The notes beneath the pieces are model-generated. The model was not told where the DNA came from. It saw only the letters and a program-made list of their open reading frames with translations, and did not search any database. A stretch of 50,911 nucleotides of DNA, from positions 181,721 to 232,631 of the forward strand of contig MU128943.1 in assembly GCA_014904985.1 (NCBI GenBank), read 5' to 3'. Position 1 is the first letter of the stretch; each line of letters begins with the position of its first letter. This stretch comes from Hydnum rufescens UP504. Its lineage: Eukaryota; Basidiomycota; Agaricomycetes; Cantharellales; Hydnaceae. Below, piece by piece: positions 1 through 11,784 of this stretch. A program made the translations under genes and the position numbers.

Positions 1-1485
1 AGACCACTGCACCCAGAAAGCCATTGAAAATCCACATCAAATGGTACCAAGAAGACCTATTACATATGCAAACTGCTGTCTCTGCATTGAATCCCACCCC
101 ATGCACTTGTTCCTATTATTAACCAGTGACAAAAACACCTTAACCACTGGACTAGGCTCAGATTAATCTCCAAAACCCAGAGATATCCCTTAATTTCACT
201 TCCTATGAGCTCCAATATACATCACAAGACCAGTGACATCATGCTCCAACTACTCCACAAGCTCAGCAAATCAGTGACATTCATGATTCCTTTTGTTCTC
301 TTTCTGAATGACATCACTATGACATCACACTTTATTGATGACTCAGCTATGACCACATTATGACATCATTTTGTTATTACTCTTTTGTTCTACTCCACTA
401 TGATCTCATAGCTTTATTACTCTTTTGTTCTTGCTCCATGCACAGCAACCTTCAGAAAGGTATATAAGCTAGCAGATTGTTACAAGTTGTACTCATAACC
501 TCATACATAAGCATATCATGTGACCTTGTGGCCTTGCTACATAAGCACCACACATCCACCTCCACCATCCTTAATAATCCCCTTACCAATCCTCCCTTGA
601 TCTTAGTATATAAGTAGCTACTGTTCATACTCTAGCTCCTTAGAAGATCAAGAATATATGTACCTGTGATTGCCCCTTCTCACCAACCCCCCTTCCACCT
701 CAAGCCACCCTGAGAATCCAGTTCTGCCACTCCATTCCCCTGTGTTCTCATCTCCACAACATTACATAACCCTCACTTCACAAGCCCCCCCCATCAATCA
801 TATTAAGGGATTCCTGTTCATCCTTGGCCTGATTACATAATCACCTCCCCAAGCCACAAACAACCCTTAACACAGATTTTCTTGTACCCCCCCCCCATCT
901 CCTCACTCTGGAAATCAACCACTGTCAACTACTGTCAACCATTCTGCTTATAATCTAAAGAACAGTCTATCTAAAGCCATCTGGAGCTAAGTCATCTTTA
1001 AGGTTGTTGAGACCAAGCTACTGGAAGCCCTCTACATGAAATACTAAAGCCAAGGATAGTTGCAGAACCTAAGGTTAGAGTTGCTGGACATCCAAGGAAA
1101 AGTAAACATAACAAAATACAAGTCAGGAAAGAAGAAAGAAGCATACTAACAAGACTAATCAAGCACTGACCAGTCTATAACCCACAGATATCCACATTTT
1201 GACCAGGAGAACATAAATGAGAACACACAAATATCAGTAAATGAACCAACACAACATGAACACCTATAAGCCTTCCTATAAGCATCCATGATATATCATT
1301 GACTACAGCTAGTCCATATCACTTCCTATTCTCCACTGAACACATACACATCTTGCAGAGAGTGATCAACCATTGAAATGAACCAACCCATTTGAATAAT
1401 AACAGAAACACAGTCTCCCATCTACACACTGGCTGAACCAGATTTTGATTTGACAGTCATTGGAGCTCCCAACCCTTCTTCTATA
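1..1485 (+). mobile_element. LTR family B, copy B1 (5' end cut by window)
   Basis: The sequence matches the 3' 1.48 kb of the longer B copies at 34,085-35,595 and 28,545-29,837. It contains a TATA-like box in the run AAAGGTATATAAGCTAG, the block GGTTAGAGTTGCTGGACATC, and ends GGGAGCTCC...CTTCTTCTATA. No protein frame is present, as expected for a long terminal repeat. The 5' end lies outside the window. It is followed at once by a truncated copy in opposite orientation. Confidence 0.75.
461..468 (+). promoter_or_regulatory. TATA-like box of LTR B1
   Basis: TATATAAG sits after TTCAGAAAGG at the position where other B copies have TATAAAAG (29,229; 34,868; reverse strand 36,211 and 43,106). Conservation of position across copies supports an LTR core promoter. 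Confidence 0.5.
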
Positions 1486-1489
1486 CTGT

Positions 1490-1986
1490 TGTAGGTGTGC
1501 TTGGTATCATTCAATGTGGATTTTTAACAGCTTTCTGGGCATAATAATTCCAAGCAGATCAGACACAAATTGATGAAGAAATTCATAAAATACTAGTGGG
1601 TGTTGATTTTCACAGTAACATCATTCTGGAAAGTGCAGTTTTGATCTGTTCTTGGTGTGCTCAGTACCATTCAATGCAGATTGGATGCAAATTGACAGAG
1701 AAATTCATTAAATACTGGAAGATTTGGAATTTGATAGTAAAATCAGTCTGGAGAGTGCAATTTTGATCCATTCTTGGTGTGCTTGGTACCATTCGAAAGG
1801 CATGAATTGTAGCTTTCCAAGTGTTATATGGGCAAGTGTTTCTGATCAAAACTGATGGAGTAATCAAATGAATTCTGTTCTCATGTATAGCTGTAATTAA
1901 TTTTGTAATAGGTCACATGACTGTTCCATAGGCTGGGATCAATAGAAATTCACATCTTCTGATACTGGATGTTTTTATCTTCCACA
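1490..1986 (-). mobile_element. LTR family B, truncated copy B2
   Basis: Read on the minus strand it starts TGTGGAAGATAAAAACATCC, the 5' end shared by all B copies, and keeps only the first 0.5 kb. It abuts the 3' end of B1 in a tail-to-tail arrangement. It is diverged, with most CpG sites lost, so it is probably an old copy. Confidence 0.7.
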
Positions 1987-2139
1987 GCAGCACAGCACAA
2001 AGAGATGTGGTGCAGCATCAGGAAAAATCATTTCCTCCAAAGATTGGGTGTATCTCTGAAGGCTCTGAAGGTTTTGAAGGCTCAGAAGTTCTCAGAAGAC
2101 AATTGGACCAGGAAGGTCTGGAAGCCAGGAGTGGCTGTG

Positions 2140-2440
2140 CATATATATACAAGCAGCCATATATAGAAATGTTACATAAGCCACCATATATAGTAATATT
2201 GAATAAGCCACCATATACAGAAATATTATATAAGCCACATATGGTAATATTACATAAGCCCATAAGCTGCCATGCATAGTGGTATTACTTCAGCCTCCAT
2301 ATATCATAATATTACTTAAGCTTCCACATATAGTGATATTACATAAGTTTCCAGGAAATGTTACATAAGCAACTACAAAAGGAAAATTACATAAGAGACC
2401 ATAAAAGGAAACATTGCATAAGCTACTATATATGGGTTGC
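2140..2440 (+). repeat. AT-rich minisatellite, 33-36 bp unit
   Basis: About nine degenerate copies of a unit of the form ACATAAGCCACCATATATAGTAATATT. Short reading frames on both strands here are by-products of the repeat. The unit resembles the tip of the adjoining inverted-repeat element (CTACTATATATGG). Confidence 0.75.
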
Positions 2441-2460
2441 TATGTAAGCACCCATGCATA

Positions 2461-3237
2461 TATGGATGCCTTTGGTCTGGTTTAAACCTTGGGAACCTGG
2501 GTTTAAACCTAAACCAGACCCAGGTCTGGTTCCATTGGGGTCAGGTTTCATTCAATTTTCCTCTGGTCTGGTTTAGGTTTTGCCCTTGCCCTGAATCCAA
2601 AACCTGGTTCAAACCCAGGTTTAAACCTGAACCTGAAAGGTAGGGTGTACCTTCCAGTATATGTACTTTCACCCTTATTTCCCCACATATTATCATTATC
2701 ATCCTTCTATACATTCAATTCCAGAAGTAAACCTAGCAATTTGCACCCAGTACTGTAATTTCAGAGTCAAAAGTTGCATGACTCTGGAATCTAATGGGGT
2801 AATCTGTGCAGGTTACAAGGCACATGGCTCTGGGATCAAATCTGGAGATTTGCACAGGTTACTGTAACTCAGTCTAGGGTCACATGACAAAATTTAGTTA
2901 GCTAAGTTCCATCCCCTGGAGATATGTAAGCAGAAAATTGATGTGAAGGAGGGGTGTGAATGAGATATGAATGGAAAATGGGATGCAAAGGAAGTGGTCA
3001 ATGCAAAGACTCACACAGAGAGTCCAGATAGTCTGTAGTACTTACTAAAATGTTTTGCTTCTCCTATATCTCAGGTTTCAGGTTTAAACCTGGTTTAAAC
3101 CCAAACCAAACCACTCTGGAACCAAACCTCAGGTCAGGTTCAGGTTTTGCCCTCATGGGTGATTTCAGGTTCAGGTCTGGTTTAGGTTTTGCCCAAATTG
3201 GCAAAAACCAAACCAAAACCGAACCTAGACATCCCTA
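2461..3237. mobile_element. Non-autonomous hAT-like element (copy 1)
   Basis: Ends are TATGGATGCC... and ...GACATCCCTA, so the right end reads TAGGGATGTC in reverse complement, close to the Ac-type hAT terminus. It is flanked by a perfect 8-bp duplication CATGCATA at 2,453-2,460 and 3,238-3,245. The interior is full of palindromic blocks around CAGGTTTAAACCTG, likely subterminal transposase-binding repeats. It has no transposase frame and would need one in trans. A related copy lies at 40,207-40,870. Confidence 0.85.
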
Positions 3238-3918
3238 CATGCATAGGCAATATGCAGGGGGGATTTTGTTGAAAGCCTTGAGGTATATATACAGTATATT
3301 ATGTGTCCTTCATACAGCATTGTTCTTTGTTGATCTACAACATGTAAAAATGTGAATTTTCATTTTTTTTTTCTGCATTACATGCACAAATGTCTTGCAG
3401 ACAGTTTTCCTGAGTTTGGGAACAAACAGGCAAGAACTGAGCAAGTAGTTAGGTTGACGACAAACAGGTGCCAGAATTACCGAATATGCTTCCTTTTGCC
3501 GTGGCACACAGCCACCAAATGGAGCACTCTGATTGGTCAATCACTTGTTACAATCACTATGCTTCTTCATCCAATTGCTGCCACTGCCATACATGATCAC
3601 TTGAAACTCTTTAACTCTGGTCAAAGGAAGGTATTCACAGGGCCTACCCAGCAGTCCAGATTTTATTGCTATAGCTTCACCCTAGCACTAACATGAGTGG
3701 CTTTACAAAAGTAAACATGGAATTTTGCAAATCTGAAGCCTTGAAGTCATTGTATCTCCCATTATATGACAATCTAAGGTCTGAAATTCTCAGAGGTTAT
3801 GGACCAGTCATAAGCTACATTATTTCAATTCAGAGCTAAGAGATAGCTGGAAAACTGGGTGAGCTAAATGCAAATGTATGAAGGAAGTGTAGAAGCTGAA
3901 GGACACGTAATATACTGT

Positions 3919-4041
3919 ACACCTCTGAATGTCTGTGTGCATCAGAATCCAAGTTGTGGGATGTTTGAGTCCCACATAACAAAATTGGTCCTCAAACATC
4001 CCACAACTCAGATTCTGATGCACACAGACATTCAGAGGTGT
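3919..4041. repeat. Inverted repeat, arms about 52 bp
   Basis: ACACCTCTGAATGTCTGTGT and the sequence after it is mirrored after a short spacer, ending at the reverse complement near 4,041. It is the inner part of the right arm of the enclosing element, so that side folds back on itself. Confidence 0.8.
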
Positions 4042-4396
4042 ATATATACCTCAAGGCTTTCAACAAAATCCCTCCCCCCATGCATTTTGCCTATGCATGG
4101 GTGCTTACATAGCCATATATAGTAGGCTAGTGAGTCTGGATTGTTCTATTGTCATATCACAAAGAATTGTTATCACTACTAGCATGGTTGTGTGAGAGAG
4201 TTGCAAAGCAACTCTCGGTGCATGAGTGTCACTGGATCTGACTCTGCAGGTGGGTGGGATCACTTGCAACTCTCACAACTTGGCTAATAGTCAGCCTGGT
4301 CAGCCAATTATCAGTATCTAATTAGATATTTCAAAGGTTGCATTGATATGGTCTAACTAGATATCAGACCCAGGGGGCCCCTAGCCATGGATTATT

Positions 4397-4427
<31 letters not shown>

Positions 4428-4439
4428 CTACTACTATTA

Positions 4440-6368
4440 TTATATACAATGATAGGCTGGCCAGTGGGGCTCACCCATGCACCCAAGAAGAACAGCCAGA
4501 GGCTGCTCTTCTTGTGTGATCACAGCCAAAGAAAAAACCTCACCTTCATGTGGGGGGGTTTGGCTTGGTTCCCTGGGTTTGGGGTCGTGGGGTTCAGCTT
4601 GGCAGGTTTGGAGTCATGGGGTGGGTCACGGGGTTCAGCTTGCCAGATCTTCATTTGCCGGGTGTTCATTTGGCAGGTTTGGGGTTGGGGGTTCATGTGG
4701 ATTCGAGTCCAAGATCTAGGAAAAAAGAAAACAATATGTTAGACAATAAAGCTTTGCAAGAAGAGCAGCGTATGCTGCTCTTCTTGCACTGCAGGATTAA
4801 TAAAAAAAGACTCACCTTGTAGTACCACACCCATGGTGGTGGGTGTGGTACTTTATATTCCCCATATATGGTTGGCCAGGTTTCAATATGCGGGGTCATG
4901 GGGGTTCTCGCATTGGTATTCGCTCGCATGAAAGGTGAAGACCTAATAGAAAAAAAAAGTCGTTCAGTAAAGAAGTAAAGGCAGCACAAAAAGAGCAGCT
5001 TACACTGCTCTTTTTGCATGGCTATACACTACTGGGGGCGGGGACTCACTGTATATAGGCTACACCCACTGTGGCTGGTGTGGTTCCCAGGGCCACTTGC
5101 TGGGTGTGTTCTTGTCTGTTGTGTTGTTGTCTGTTGCATGCTCGTTTGATGTGTTGCCCTTTGGCGCATTGCTGTTTGGCACATTGTCATTCGGGTTTTG
5201 CAGGTTTTCATTGTGGCCATGATCTAGAGTAATAAAAGATACATTAGTGAAAATATTCAAGCAACACAAAAAGAGCAGCTTTCACTGCTCTTTTTGCGCC
5301 ACTGTATATATTGGGGGGGACTCACCTTACATAGAACCACACCTGCCATAGTGGGTGTGGTTCGTGCTGCCGTTCACTGCGCACATTGTCATTTGTTGTG
5401 GTTGTGCTGGTCGTGTTTTTGTGGTTTTCTTTGTCATGTTGTGTGAGAAGGGGGGGTGGGTTGTTTGGCATGTCTTCGGGTGGGGTTTTGCTCACTGGGT
5501 CTTCATTTGGCAGGGTTGCGGTTGTGGGGTTTTGCTCAGCAGGTTTGGGTTGGGGGTTCGTGTGGGTGTGAGTCCAAAAGCTAGAAGAATAAACATGTTA
5601 GTTAAACATTAAAGATTGCAAGAAGAGCAGCTTATGCTGCTCTTCTTGTGCCACAAAAAGAATAAAAAATAAAAAAACTTATCTTGTGGTTCCTGGGGCC
5701 ACTTGTTGGCTCTGCGTCATTTTGTGCCATTGTCTGGTGGTCTCGCCCACACAGTTTTCATTGGGCATGTGGCCTTTGGTATGTGGGTTGCTGTCTGGCA
5801 TGTGTTTGTGTGGTGGGCTGTCATTTTGGGGGGCTTGGGGTTCATTTGGCAGGTGTCTGTTCCATTCATTCTTTTCTTCATTGGTGGTCAAGCAGATCAC
5901 CTAGAAAAAAGATATGTTAGTTACAAATTAAAACCAGCACAAAAAGAGCAGCTTTCGCTGCTCTTTTTGTGTGGCTGTATCTACTTGAGCAGAAACTCAC
6001 CTTATATACTACCACACACCTGCCACAGTGGCTGTGTGGTCTCTGGGCCACTCATTGGGCATGTTCTTGTGTTGCATTGTGTTCTTGCATGTCGCGTCAT
6101 GTTCTCACGTGTCATGTTGTGTTTCTCCCATTTCTGTTTGGTGTGTTGCTGTTTGGGCCCACATCACTTGGCGAGTCCCACCATGCCTTGGGACCAGGTC
6201 ATGATCTAGAATAATAGAAGATATGTTAGTAAAAAAATCCTAAGCAGCACAAAAAGAGCAGCTGGTGCTGCTCTTTTTGCACCCTTGTAGGTACTATGTT
6301 AAAAAAGAAACTCACCTTACATGACCATGTGCCTGCAGCGGCAGGCGCTGCTGCAGGCATGTGGTCAT
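4440..6368 (-). repeat. E1 left array: hairpin exon/intron units (minus strand)
   Basis: Seven intron hairpins near 4,483-4,514, 4,756-4,787, 4,984-5,017, 5,264-5,298, 5,618-5,649, 5,937-5,971 and 6,246-6,281. Exon hairpins at 4,822-4,851, 5,060-5,084, 5,335-5,362, 6,011-6,040 and 6,322-6,368; one unit near 5,690 has lost its exon hairpin. On the minus strand a unit reads exon hairpin, donor such as AAGGTGAGT, intron hairpin, CTAAC branch site, TTCCTAG or ACTCTAG acceptor, then an exon of degenerate CCAAATGAA-like repeats. Units at 4,756 and 5,618 use the variant stem GCAAGAAGAGCAGC with matching changes on the partner arm. Open frames here are repeat by-products. Confidence 0.8.
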
Positions 6369-7169
6369 CTGCTTCCCTTTCCAGGCAGTTACCCTGCTTC
6401 CCTTTCTGGGCAGTTGTTGTGATTGTTGTGGTTGCAGAGTTCAGAGGGAGAGTGTGACTCAACACCGGCAAATGCTGACACTCAAAAGTGCCCAAGTCCG
6501 GTGGCCACAAGCACAATATAGGTTAATAGCATGCATCTAGACATGTAATAAATAGTGAATAATAAATATTTTCCCAAAAATGTGAAGAAGATGATGATAA
6601 TAAGTCAGGGCTCAATAAGGCATGATATGCCTACCTTGCAAAGGGGATTAAACCACTTCTATAGGTCAGAATTGGCCCAAATTTAAATATATTGGTGGTA
6701 TATGTGCACCCTACATGGGTGACTGATTATACTGGATGATCCTTTCATTTTTCAATTTTTCATGCCTTCAATTCCCTAAATAGGGAATTGAAGCATGAAA
6801 AATTGAAAAATGAAAGGATTGTCCGGTATAATCAGTCGCCCATGTAGGGTGCACATATACCACCAATATATTTAAATTTGGGCCAATTCTGACCTATAGA
6901 AGTGGTTTAATCCCTTTGCAAGATAGGCATATCTTGCCTTATTGAGCCCTGACTTATTATCATCTTCTTCTTTCATTTTTGGATAAATATTTATTATTTA
7001 GTATTTAGAACATGTCTAGATGCTTGCTATTAATTTATATTGTGCTTGTGGCCATGGGACTTGGGCACTTTTTGAGTGCTGGCATTTGCCGGCATTGAGT
7101 TGTGCTCTCTATGCAGCCACACACCAAACAGGCAACTGCCTAGAGAGGCAAGCCAATGACCACACACCC
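6320..7169. repeat. E1 central palindrome, candidate divergent promoter
   Basis: A long inverted repeat centred near 6,779, with core TTCCCTAAATAGGGAA. Arms carry TTAAATTTGGGCCAATTCTG, an AT-rich TATTTATTATT block, and a first-exon-like block containing TGCCGGCATTGAG. The right arm is cut at 7,169 in the middle of the exon hairpin by E2. The same core occurs in E2, E3 and E4. Confidence 0.85.
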
Positions 7170-7192
7170 CAGGCTGGTCAGTCAAATTGGGG

Positions 7193-7239
7193 ACCTAATT
7201 AGGTACCATTTTCAGGGCAGAAAATGGTACCTAATAGGT
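7193..7239. repeat. E2 subterminal hairpin
   Basis: ACCTAATTAGGTACCATTTT pairs with AAAATGGTACCTAATAGGT across a short loop. Equivalent stems lie at the other E-element ends (about 11,715-11,765, 14,480-14,555, 22,580-22,630, 28,465-28,515), suggesting a role in end recognition. Confidence 0.7.
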
Positions 7240-7678
7240 CCCCAGACAGTATGGCCAAAATACAGCCAAAATATGGCCATTCCGATTCATTTCAGCCAAT
7301 CCATGGCTGTGCTAGATTATATATTTATATATTGTTATTATTATCATTATTATTATTATTACTACTATAATTATATACATATTATGCTATATACATATTA
7401 TCCCCCCCCCCCAGGGTCTGCCACCACAGGGGGGGCATGGTTCCTGCAGGTCACACACCTGCATATACCCACCACACCCAAGTGGGGTCCATATGCCCCG
7501 GTCAGGGCCCGGTCCATTTGGGCACTCCCTCAGGGGAGTGGATTTTCATTTGTGGGCACTTGTTCACAGTTTTCGTTTGTGGCACATCATTCGGCAGGTT
7601 TGTGGTTGGGGGTGTACGTGAGTTCAGGTTCAGGATCTAGAGGAATTTAAAATGAAAGGTTAGTTGAACAGTAATGCA

Positions 7679-8891
7679 GCGCAAAAAGAGCAGCTTATGC
7701 TGCTCTTTTTGCGCCACAAGAATAAAAAATAAAAAGGAAAAGAAAACTGACCTTGCAGTACCCCACACCTGCTGCAGCGGGTGTTGGGTACTGAGGCCCT
7801 GTACTCCGGGTTGCACATACGGTGGGTTGTATAGGTCCTCCCTGCAGTTTTCGTTTGTGGGGGGTCATTTGCAGGTTTTGTTCACAGCATGTCGTTCTGT
7901 GGGTTTATGGTCAGGGGTTCGGGCAGGTTCTGGCCAGGATCTAGAGAAATAATAATAGGTTAGTAAAAAATGAATCAATGCAATGCAAAAAGAGCAGCAT
8001 ATGCTGCTCTTTTTGCACCACAAGAATAAGAAATAAAATAATAAAAATACCTTGTAGTACCCCACACCTGCTGCAGCAGGTGTGGGGTACTGGGACCATA
8101 CTCTGGCTCATGTACAGTGGTTTGTGTGGGTCCCCCCAGGACCCTGTCACTCAGGTGTCAATAGGCAGGGTCAGGAGGGGGGGGGGTTGCATCAGTATTC
8201 ATTGGCGTGAGAAGTAAAGACCTATAATAGAAAGTTATAAATTAGTTGAGGTTTAAACACCATGCAAAAAGAGCAGCTTTTGCTGCTCTTTTTGCACGGT
8301 TGTAGCTACGGGGGCAGTGACTCACCTTAAATAGGACCACACACCCACCATGGCAGGTGTGCAGTTCCTGGGGCCCTCATATGGCATGGTTGCGTCCTCA
8401 TTTGGTGCATTACCATACGTCGTGTCCTCATTTGGCGCATTGCTGTGTATCGCATTGTTTGGCATTGCTGTGTATTGCGCCGTTTGGCGCATTGCCATGT
8501 GTCGCGTCATTGGCATGGTGCCATGTATCGTGTTGTTGGCATGATGCTGTGTGTCACATTGTTGGTGTGGTGCCATGTGTCATGTTGTGGGCATGGTGCC
8601 ATATGTCGCATCATTGGTGCTGTGCTGTATGTCATGTGGTGGGTGCATTGCCATATGTTGCATCATTTGGGGCATCTTTGTTTGGGGCATTGCCATTTGG
8701 GCCCTTGTTTCGCAGGTTTTTGTCGTGCCTTAGACCCCAGGCCTCAATCTAGAAGAATACAAGATATGTTAGTAAAAAGATTCAAAGAGGTGCAAAAAGA
8801 GCAGCTTTGCTGCTCTTTTTGCACCGTCATATCTACAAGCAAAAAAAAACTCACCTTATGACCACACACCCACTGTGGCGGGTATGTGGTC
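7679..8891 (-). repeat. E2 left array: four hairpin exon/intron units
   Basis: Intron hairpins at 7,681-7,712, 7,984-8,017, 8,263-8,296 and 8,791-8,824. Exon hairpins at 7,757-7,791, 8,057-8,090, 8,335-8,366 and 8,859-8,891. The hairpin at 8,057-8,090 has the altered stem GTACCCCACACCTGC paired with its full complement. On the minus strand each intron hairpin lies between a GTAAG-like or GTGAG-like donor and a TTCTAG or TCTAG acceptor preceded by CTAAC. Confidence 0.8.
8380..8720 (-). repeat. Expanded minisatellite in exon 2 of E2 left array
   Basis: About fourteen degenerate 23-25 bp units of the form TTGGCGCATTGCCATGTGTC make up most of this exon. The second exon out from the palindrome is also minisatellite-rich in E4 left (24,893-25,050), E5 left (about 19,215-19,370) and E3 right (33,294-33,600). 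The repeat stays open in several frames without encoding a recognisable protein. Confidence 0.75.
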
Positions 8892-9640
8892 ACATGCTTG
8901 CCTTTTTGGGCAGTTTGTTGTTGTGGTTGTGGAGATGAAAAAGAAGATGTGAAATTCAATGCCGGCAATTGCCAATACTCAGGAAGCACCCAAGTGCTGG
9001 TGCTACAAGCACAGCACACATCAATAGCAAGCATGTAGATATGTAATAGATAATATATAATAGGTATTTATCCAATAAAATGTGAAGAAGAAGAAAATAA
9101 AGAGTCAGAGCTCAATAAGGCATGAGATGGCTAATTGCAGAGTGGATTGGGCCACTTCTATGCATCAGAATTGGCCCAAATTTAAATATAGTAATGTTAT
9201 ATATACACTCTACATGGGCAATTGATTATCTTGGATGATTCTCGCATTTTTCAATTTTTCATGCCTTCAATTCCCTAAATAGGGAATTGAAGGTGTGAAA
9301 AATTGAAAAATGCGAGAATCATCCAAGATAATCAATTGCCCATGTAGAGTGTATATATAAAATTACTATATTTAAATTTGGGCCAATTCTGATGCATAGA
9401 AGTGGCCCAATCCACTCTGCAATTAGCCATCTCATGCCTTATTGAGCTCTGACTCTTTATTTTCTTCTTCTTCACATTTTATTGGATAAATATTTATTAT
9501 ATATTATCTATTCCATATCTACATGCTTGCTATTGATGTGTGCTGTGCTTGTAGTGCCAGCACTTGGGCGCTTCTTGAATATTGGCAATTGCTGGCGTTG
9601 AATTTTGCAACTATGCAGCCACACCCAGCAACAGAAAGGA
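8859..9640. repeat. E2 central palindrome, candidate divergent promoter
   Basis: Inverted repeat centred near 9,278. Core CCTTCAATTCCCTAAATAGG, arms with AAATTTAAATATAG, a TATA-like TATTTATTATATATTATC, and the first-exon block with CCGGCAATTGCC. In the right arm the first-exon hairpin is lost, but AAGGTGAGT follows at about 9,659. Confidence 0.85.
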
Positions 9641-11475
9641 ATAGAGAATTTATTAGTTAAGGTGAGTCTCCTGATTGGCCAGGGCCCCAGCAGAAATACA
9701 CAAAACCACGTGAAATGAAATGAAGCCAAACGAAACCATGCCCAACCCCCACACCAAACCCAACGAAACCATGCCACACCCAATGAAACAATGCCAAGCA
9801 AAAATGCAAGAGGTGGCCACACGAACCACACACCTGCTGTGGTGGGTGTGTGGTTCTATACAATGTAAGTAATCTTGTGCACCCCCAATGGCGCAAAAAG
9901 AGCAGCAAATGCTGCTCTTTTTGCGCTGGTTTTAATTTTTTAACTGATAATGTTTTATTCTAGGTATCACCACAAGTGAAGACCCATGGAGTGAGCCCCC
10001 CCCCCCCCCCCGAGATCAAACTCCCGCAAAACAAGACCCATGAGCGACAATGTGCCAAACAAAGCCACGAACCACACACCCACAGTAGTGGGTGTGTGGT
10101 TCTATACAAGATAAGTAATTAGTGCACCCCCCCCCCTCACCAATGCAAAAAGAGCAGCCCTTGCTGCTCTTTTTGCATTTGTTTTAATTTTTAACTAATA
10201 AATTCTCTATTATTCTAGGCTATCACCTGAACCACCCACCAAACAAACCCCCTCTCCAGGCAATGACAATGCAACATGCCAAGGAACACCCCCCAGACAA
10301 AACCTGGGACTGAGAATGCACAATGCAGGGCCCCAGGGACCCCAGACAAACCACACCTGCTTCGGTGGGTGTGTGATAATTCTAAGGTAAATACAACCAT
10401 GCAAAAGGAGGAGCATACACTGCTCCTTTTGCGTGGCTCTTCTTTTTTTTCTTTTACTAACATATTTACTATTCTAGATGGTCAAGCAAAATGACAACCT
10501 GCCGAACGAACCCACCCAACTCCCCCCTGGGAATGATGATGCGACCCACCAAAACAACACATGCCAAACGAAACACGCCAACAACAACTGGCCAGACCAA
10601 ACCCAAGAGAGTACCACACACCCACCGAAGCAGGTGTGTGGTAATTTTAAGGTGAGTACAACTGTGCAAGAGGAGCAGCATACACTGCTCCTTTTGCATG
10701 GCTTCTCTTGTTTTTTTTTTTTTACTAATGTATTATTTATTATTTTATTTTGTCATCTGGACCTAACACCCACAACCCCACCGAATGAACACGAGAGAAC
10801 GACGACTCACCCGCCAAACAAATCCCACAAACAGCAACGAGTCGAAACCCTGACGCAAGCCCCAGACAAACCCCACACCCACTTTGGCGGGTGTGTGGTA
10901 ATTTTAAGGTGAGTACAACTGCACAAGAGGAGCAGCATACGCTGCTCCTTTTGCATGGCTTTCCTTGTTTTTTTTTTTACTAATGTATTATTTATTATTT
11001 TATTTTGTCATTTGGACCCAACACCCATGACCCCACCAAATGAACACAGGAGAATGACAACCCACTTGCCAAACAAATCCTGCGAATGGCAATGAGTCGA
11101 AACCATGATGCAAGCCCTGGATGAACCCCACACCCACTTTGGCAGGTGTGGTAATCTTTAAGGTAAGTATATATGTACTTGTCCAACTATGCAAAAGGAG
11201 CAGCAGGGGCTGCTCCTTTTGCCTAGTTTTTCTTTTTTTAACTAACTTATTATTTATTATCATAGGTATTCTTCTGAACCCGCATCCCCCAACCAAAGCC
11301 ACGACCCCGCCAAGTGAAAACACACAACCATGGGTGAGGGGGAACCCCAATGGTGAAGCACAAAATAATGTCCCCAGTACCACACACCCACCCAAGCGGG
11401 TGTGTGGTGCTACTAAGTAGTCTTTTTTTATTTATTTCTACGGAGTACCACACACCAGAGTGGGTGTGTGGTATA
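9640..11475 (+). repeat. E2 right array: hairpin exon/intron units (plus strand)
   Basis: Intron hairpins at 9,891-9,926, 10,144-10,178, 10,399-10,432, 10,665-10,698, 10,921-10,954 and 11,190-11,222. Exon hairpins at 9,824-9,856, 10,069-10,102, 10,350-10,375, 10,611-10,643, 10,870-10,900, 11,127-11,153, 11,378-11,409 and 11,443-11,473. Middle units share the variant stem AGGAGCAG/CTGCTCCT. Acceptors near 10,750 and 11,010 have lost the AG (TTTTGTCATNTGGACC). A C tract of about 17 bases lies near 9,995. The last two exon hairpins have no intron hairpin and form the array end. Confidence 0.8.
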
Positions 11476-11784
11476 ATTTTAAATAAATAATAAGAATAAA
11501 ACATGGGACTCCTGAATGAAAACCCACTGACCCAGGGTAGCATAAGTATAATATAGTGATAATAAATAAATAATTATAAATGGAAGATATTATCCCCAAT
11601 AAGCCTGTATGGCCTGCTGCAAGTCTGAGATTCTCTAAGTCCCAGTTTCAGCCAATTCTGGGCCAGGAGGTGAAATCATAAAAATGCCATTTCAGCCAAA
11701 ATAGTGATGGGACCTACTTAGGTAACCATTATCTGCCCCAGAAGTGGTACCTAACTAGGTAGGCTTAGATGACTGACCAAGGTG

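Larger units (their letters stand above)
2423..4125. mobile_element. Terminal-inverted-repeat element with a nested hAT-like insertion
   Basis: The left arm (CTACTATATATGG, then TATGTAAGCACCCATGCATA, continuing after the nested element with GGCAATATGCAGGGGGGATT) is mirrored at 4,043-4,125. The arm is about 85 bp or more. The 777-bp element at 2,461-3,237 interrupts the left arm. The interior (about 3,300-3,900) has no convincing gene, only AT-rich sequence. I could not find a clean target-site duplication at the outer ends, so the family is unassigned. Confidence 0.65.
4292..7169. mobile_element. E1, left segment of a hairpin-array transposon
   Basis: Begins CAGCCTGGTCAG, matching the termini of the related elements at 7,170, 15,613 and 22,559. 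Order: AT-rich end with microsatellite (4,390-4,445), a minus-strand hairpin exon/intron array, then the central palindrome. The right half resumes at 11,785 after nested element E2. The flank 4,130-4,291 holds only a small palindrome (GAGAGTTGCAAAGCAACTCTC at about 4,197) and no gene. Confidence 0.65.
7170..11784. mobile_element. E2, complete hairpin-array transposon (4,615 bp)
   Basis: Starts CAGGCTGGTCAGTCA and ends TGACTGACCAAGGTG, near-mirror termini. Order: AT-rich end with microsatellite and a C tract (7,310-7,420), minus-strand array, central palindrome, plus-strand array, AT-rich end (11,476-11,784). Near both tips is a stem built on TAGGTACCA/TGGTACCTA. It is inserted in E1: the left flank ends in half an exon hairpin and the right flank starts in half an intron hairpin. 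No target-site duplication is visible, so some flanking E1 sequence was lost. Confidence 0.7.

Noticed and set aside
5684..6214. Overlapping Trp/Cys/Gly-rich frames of up to 168 codons
   Set aside because: These are plus-strand readings of minus-strand array exons (GTTTGG repeats) with no start context or domains.
4440..6368. CRISPR array
   Set aside because: Repeat units are long, diverged, palindromic and on a eukaryotic transposon. There are no uniform repeats with unique equal-length spacers and no cas genes.
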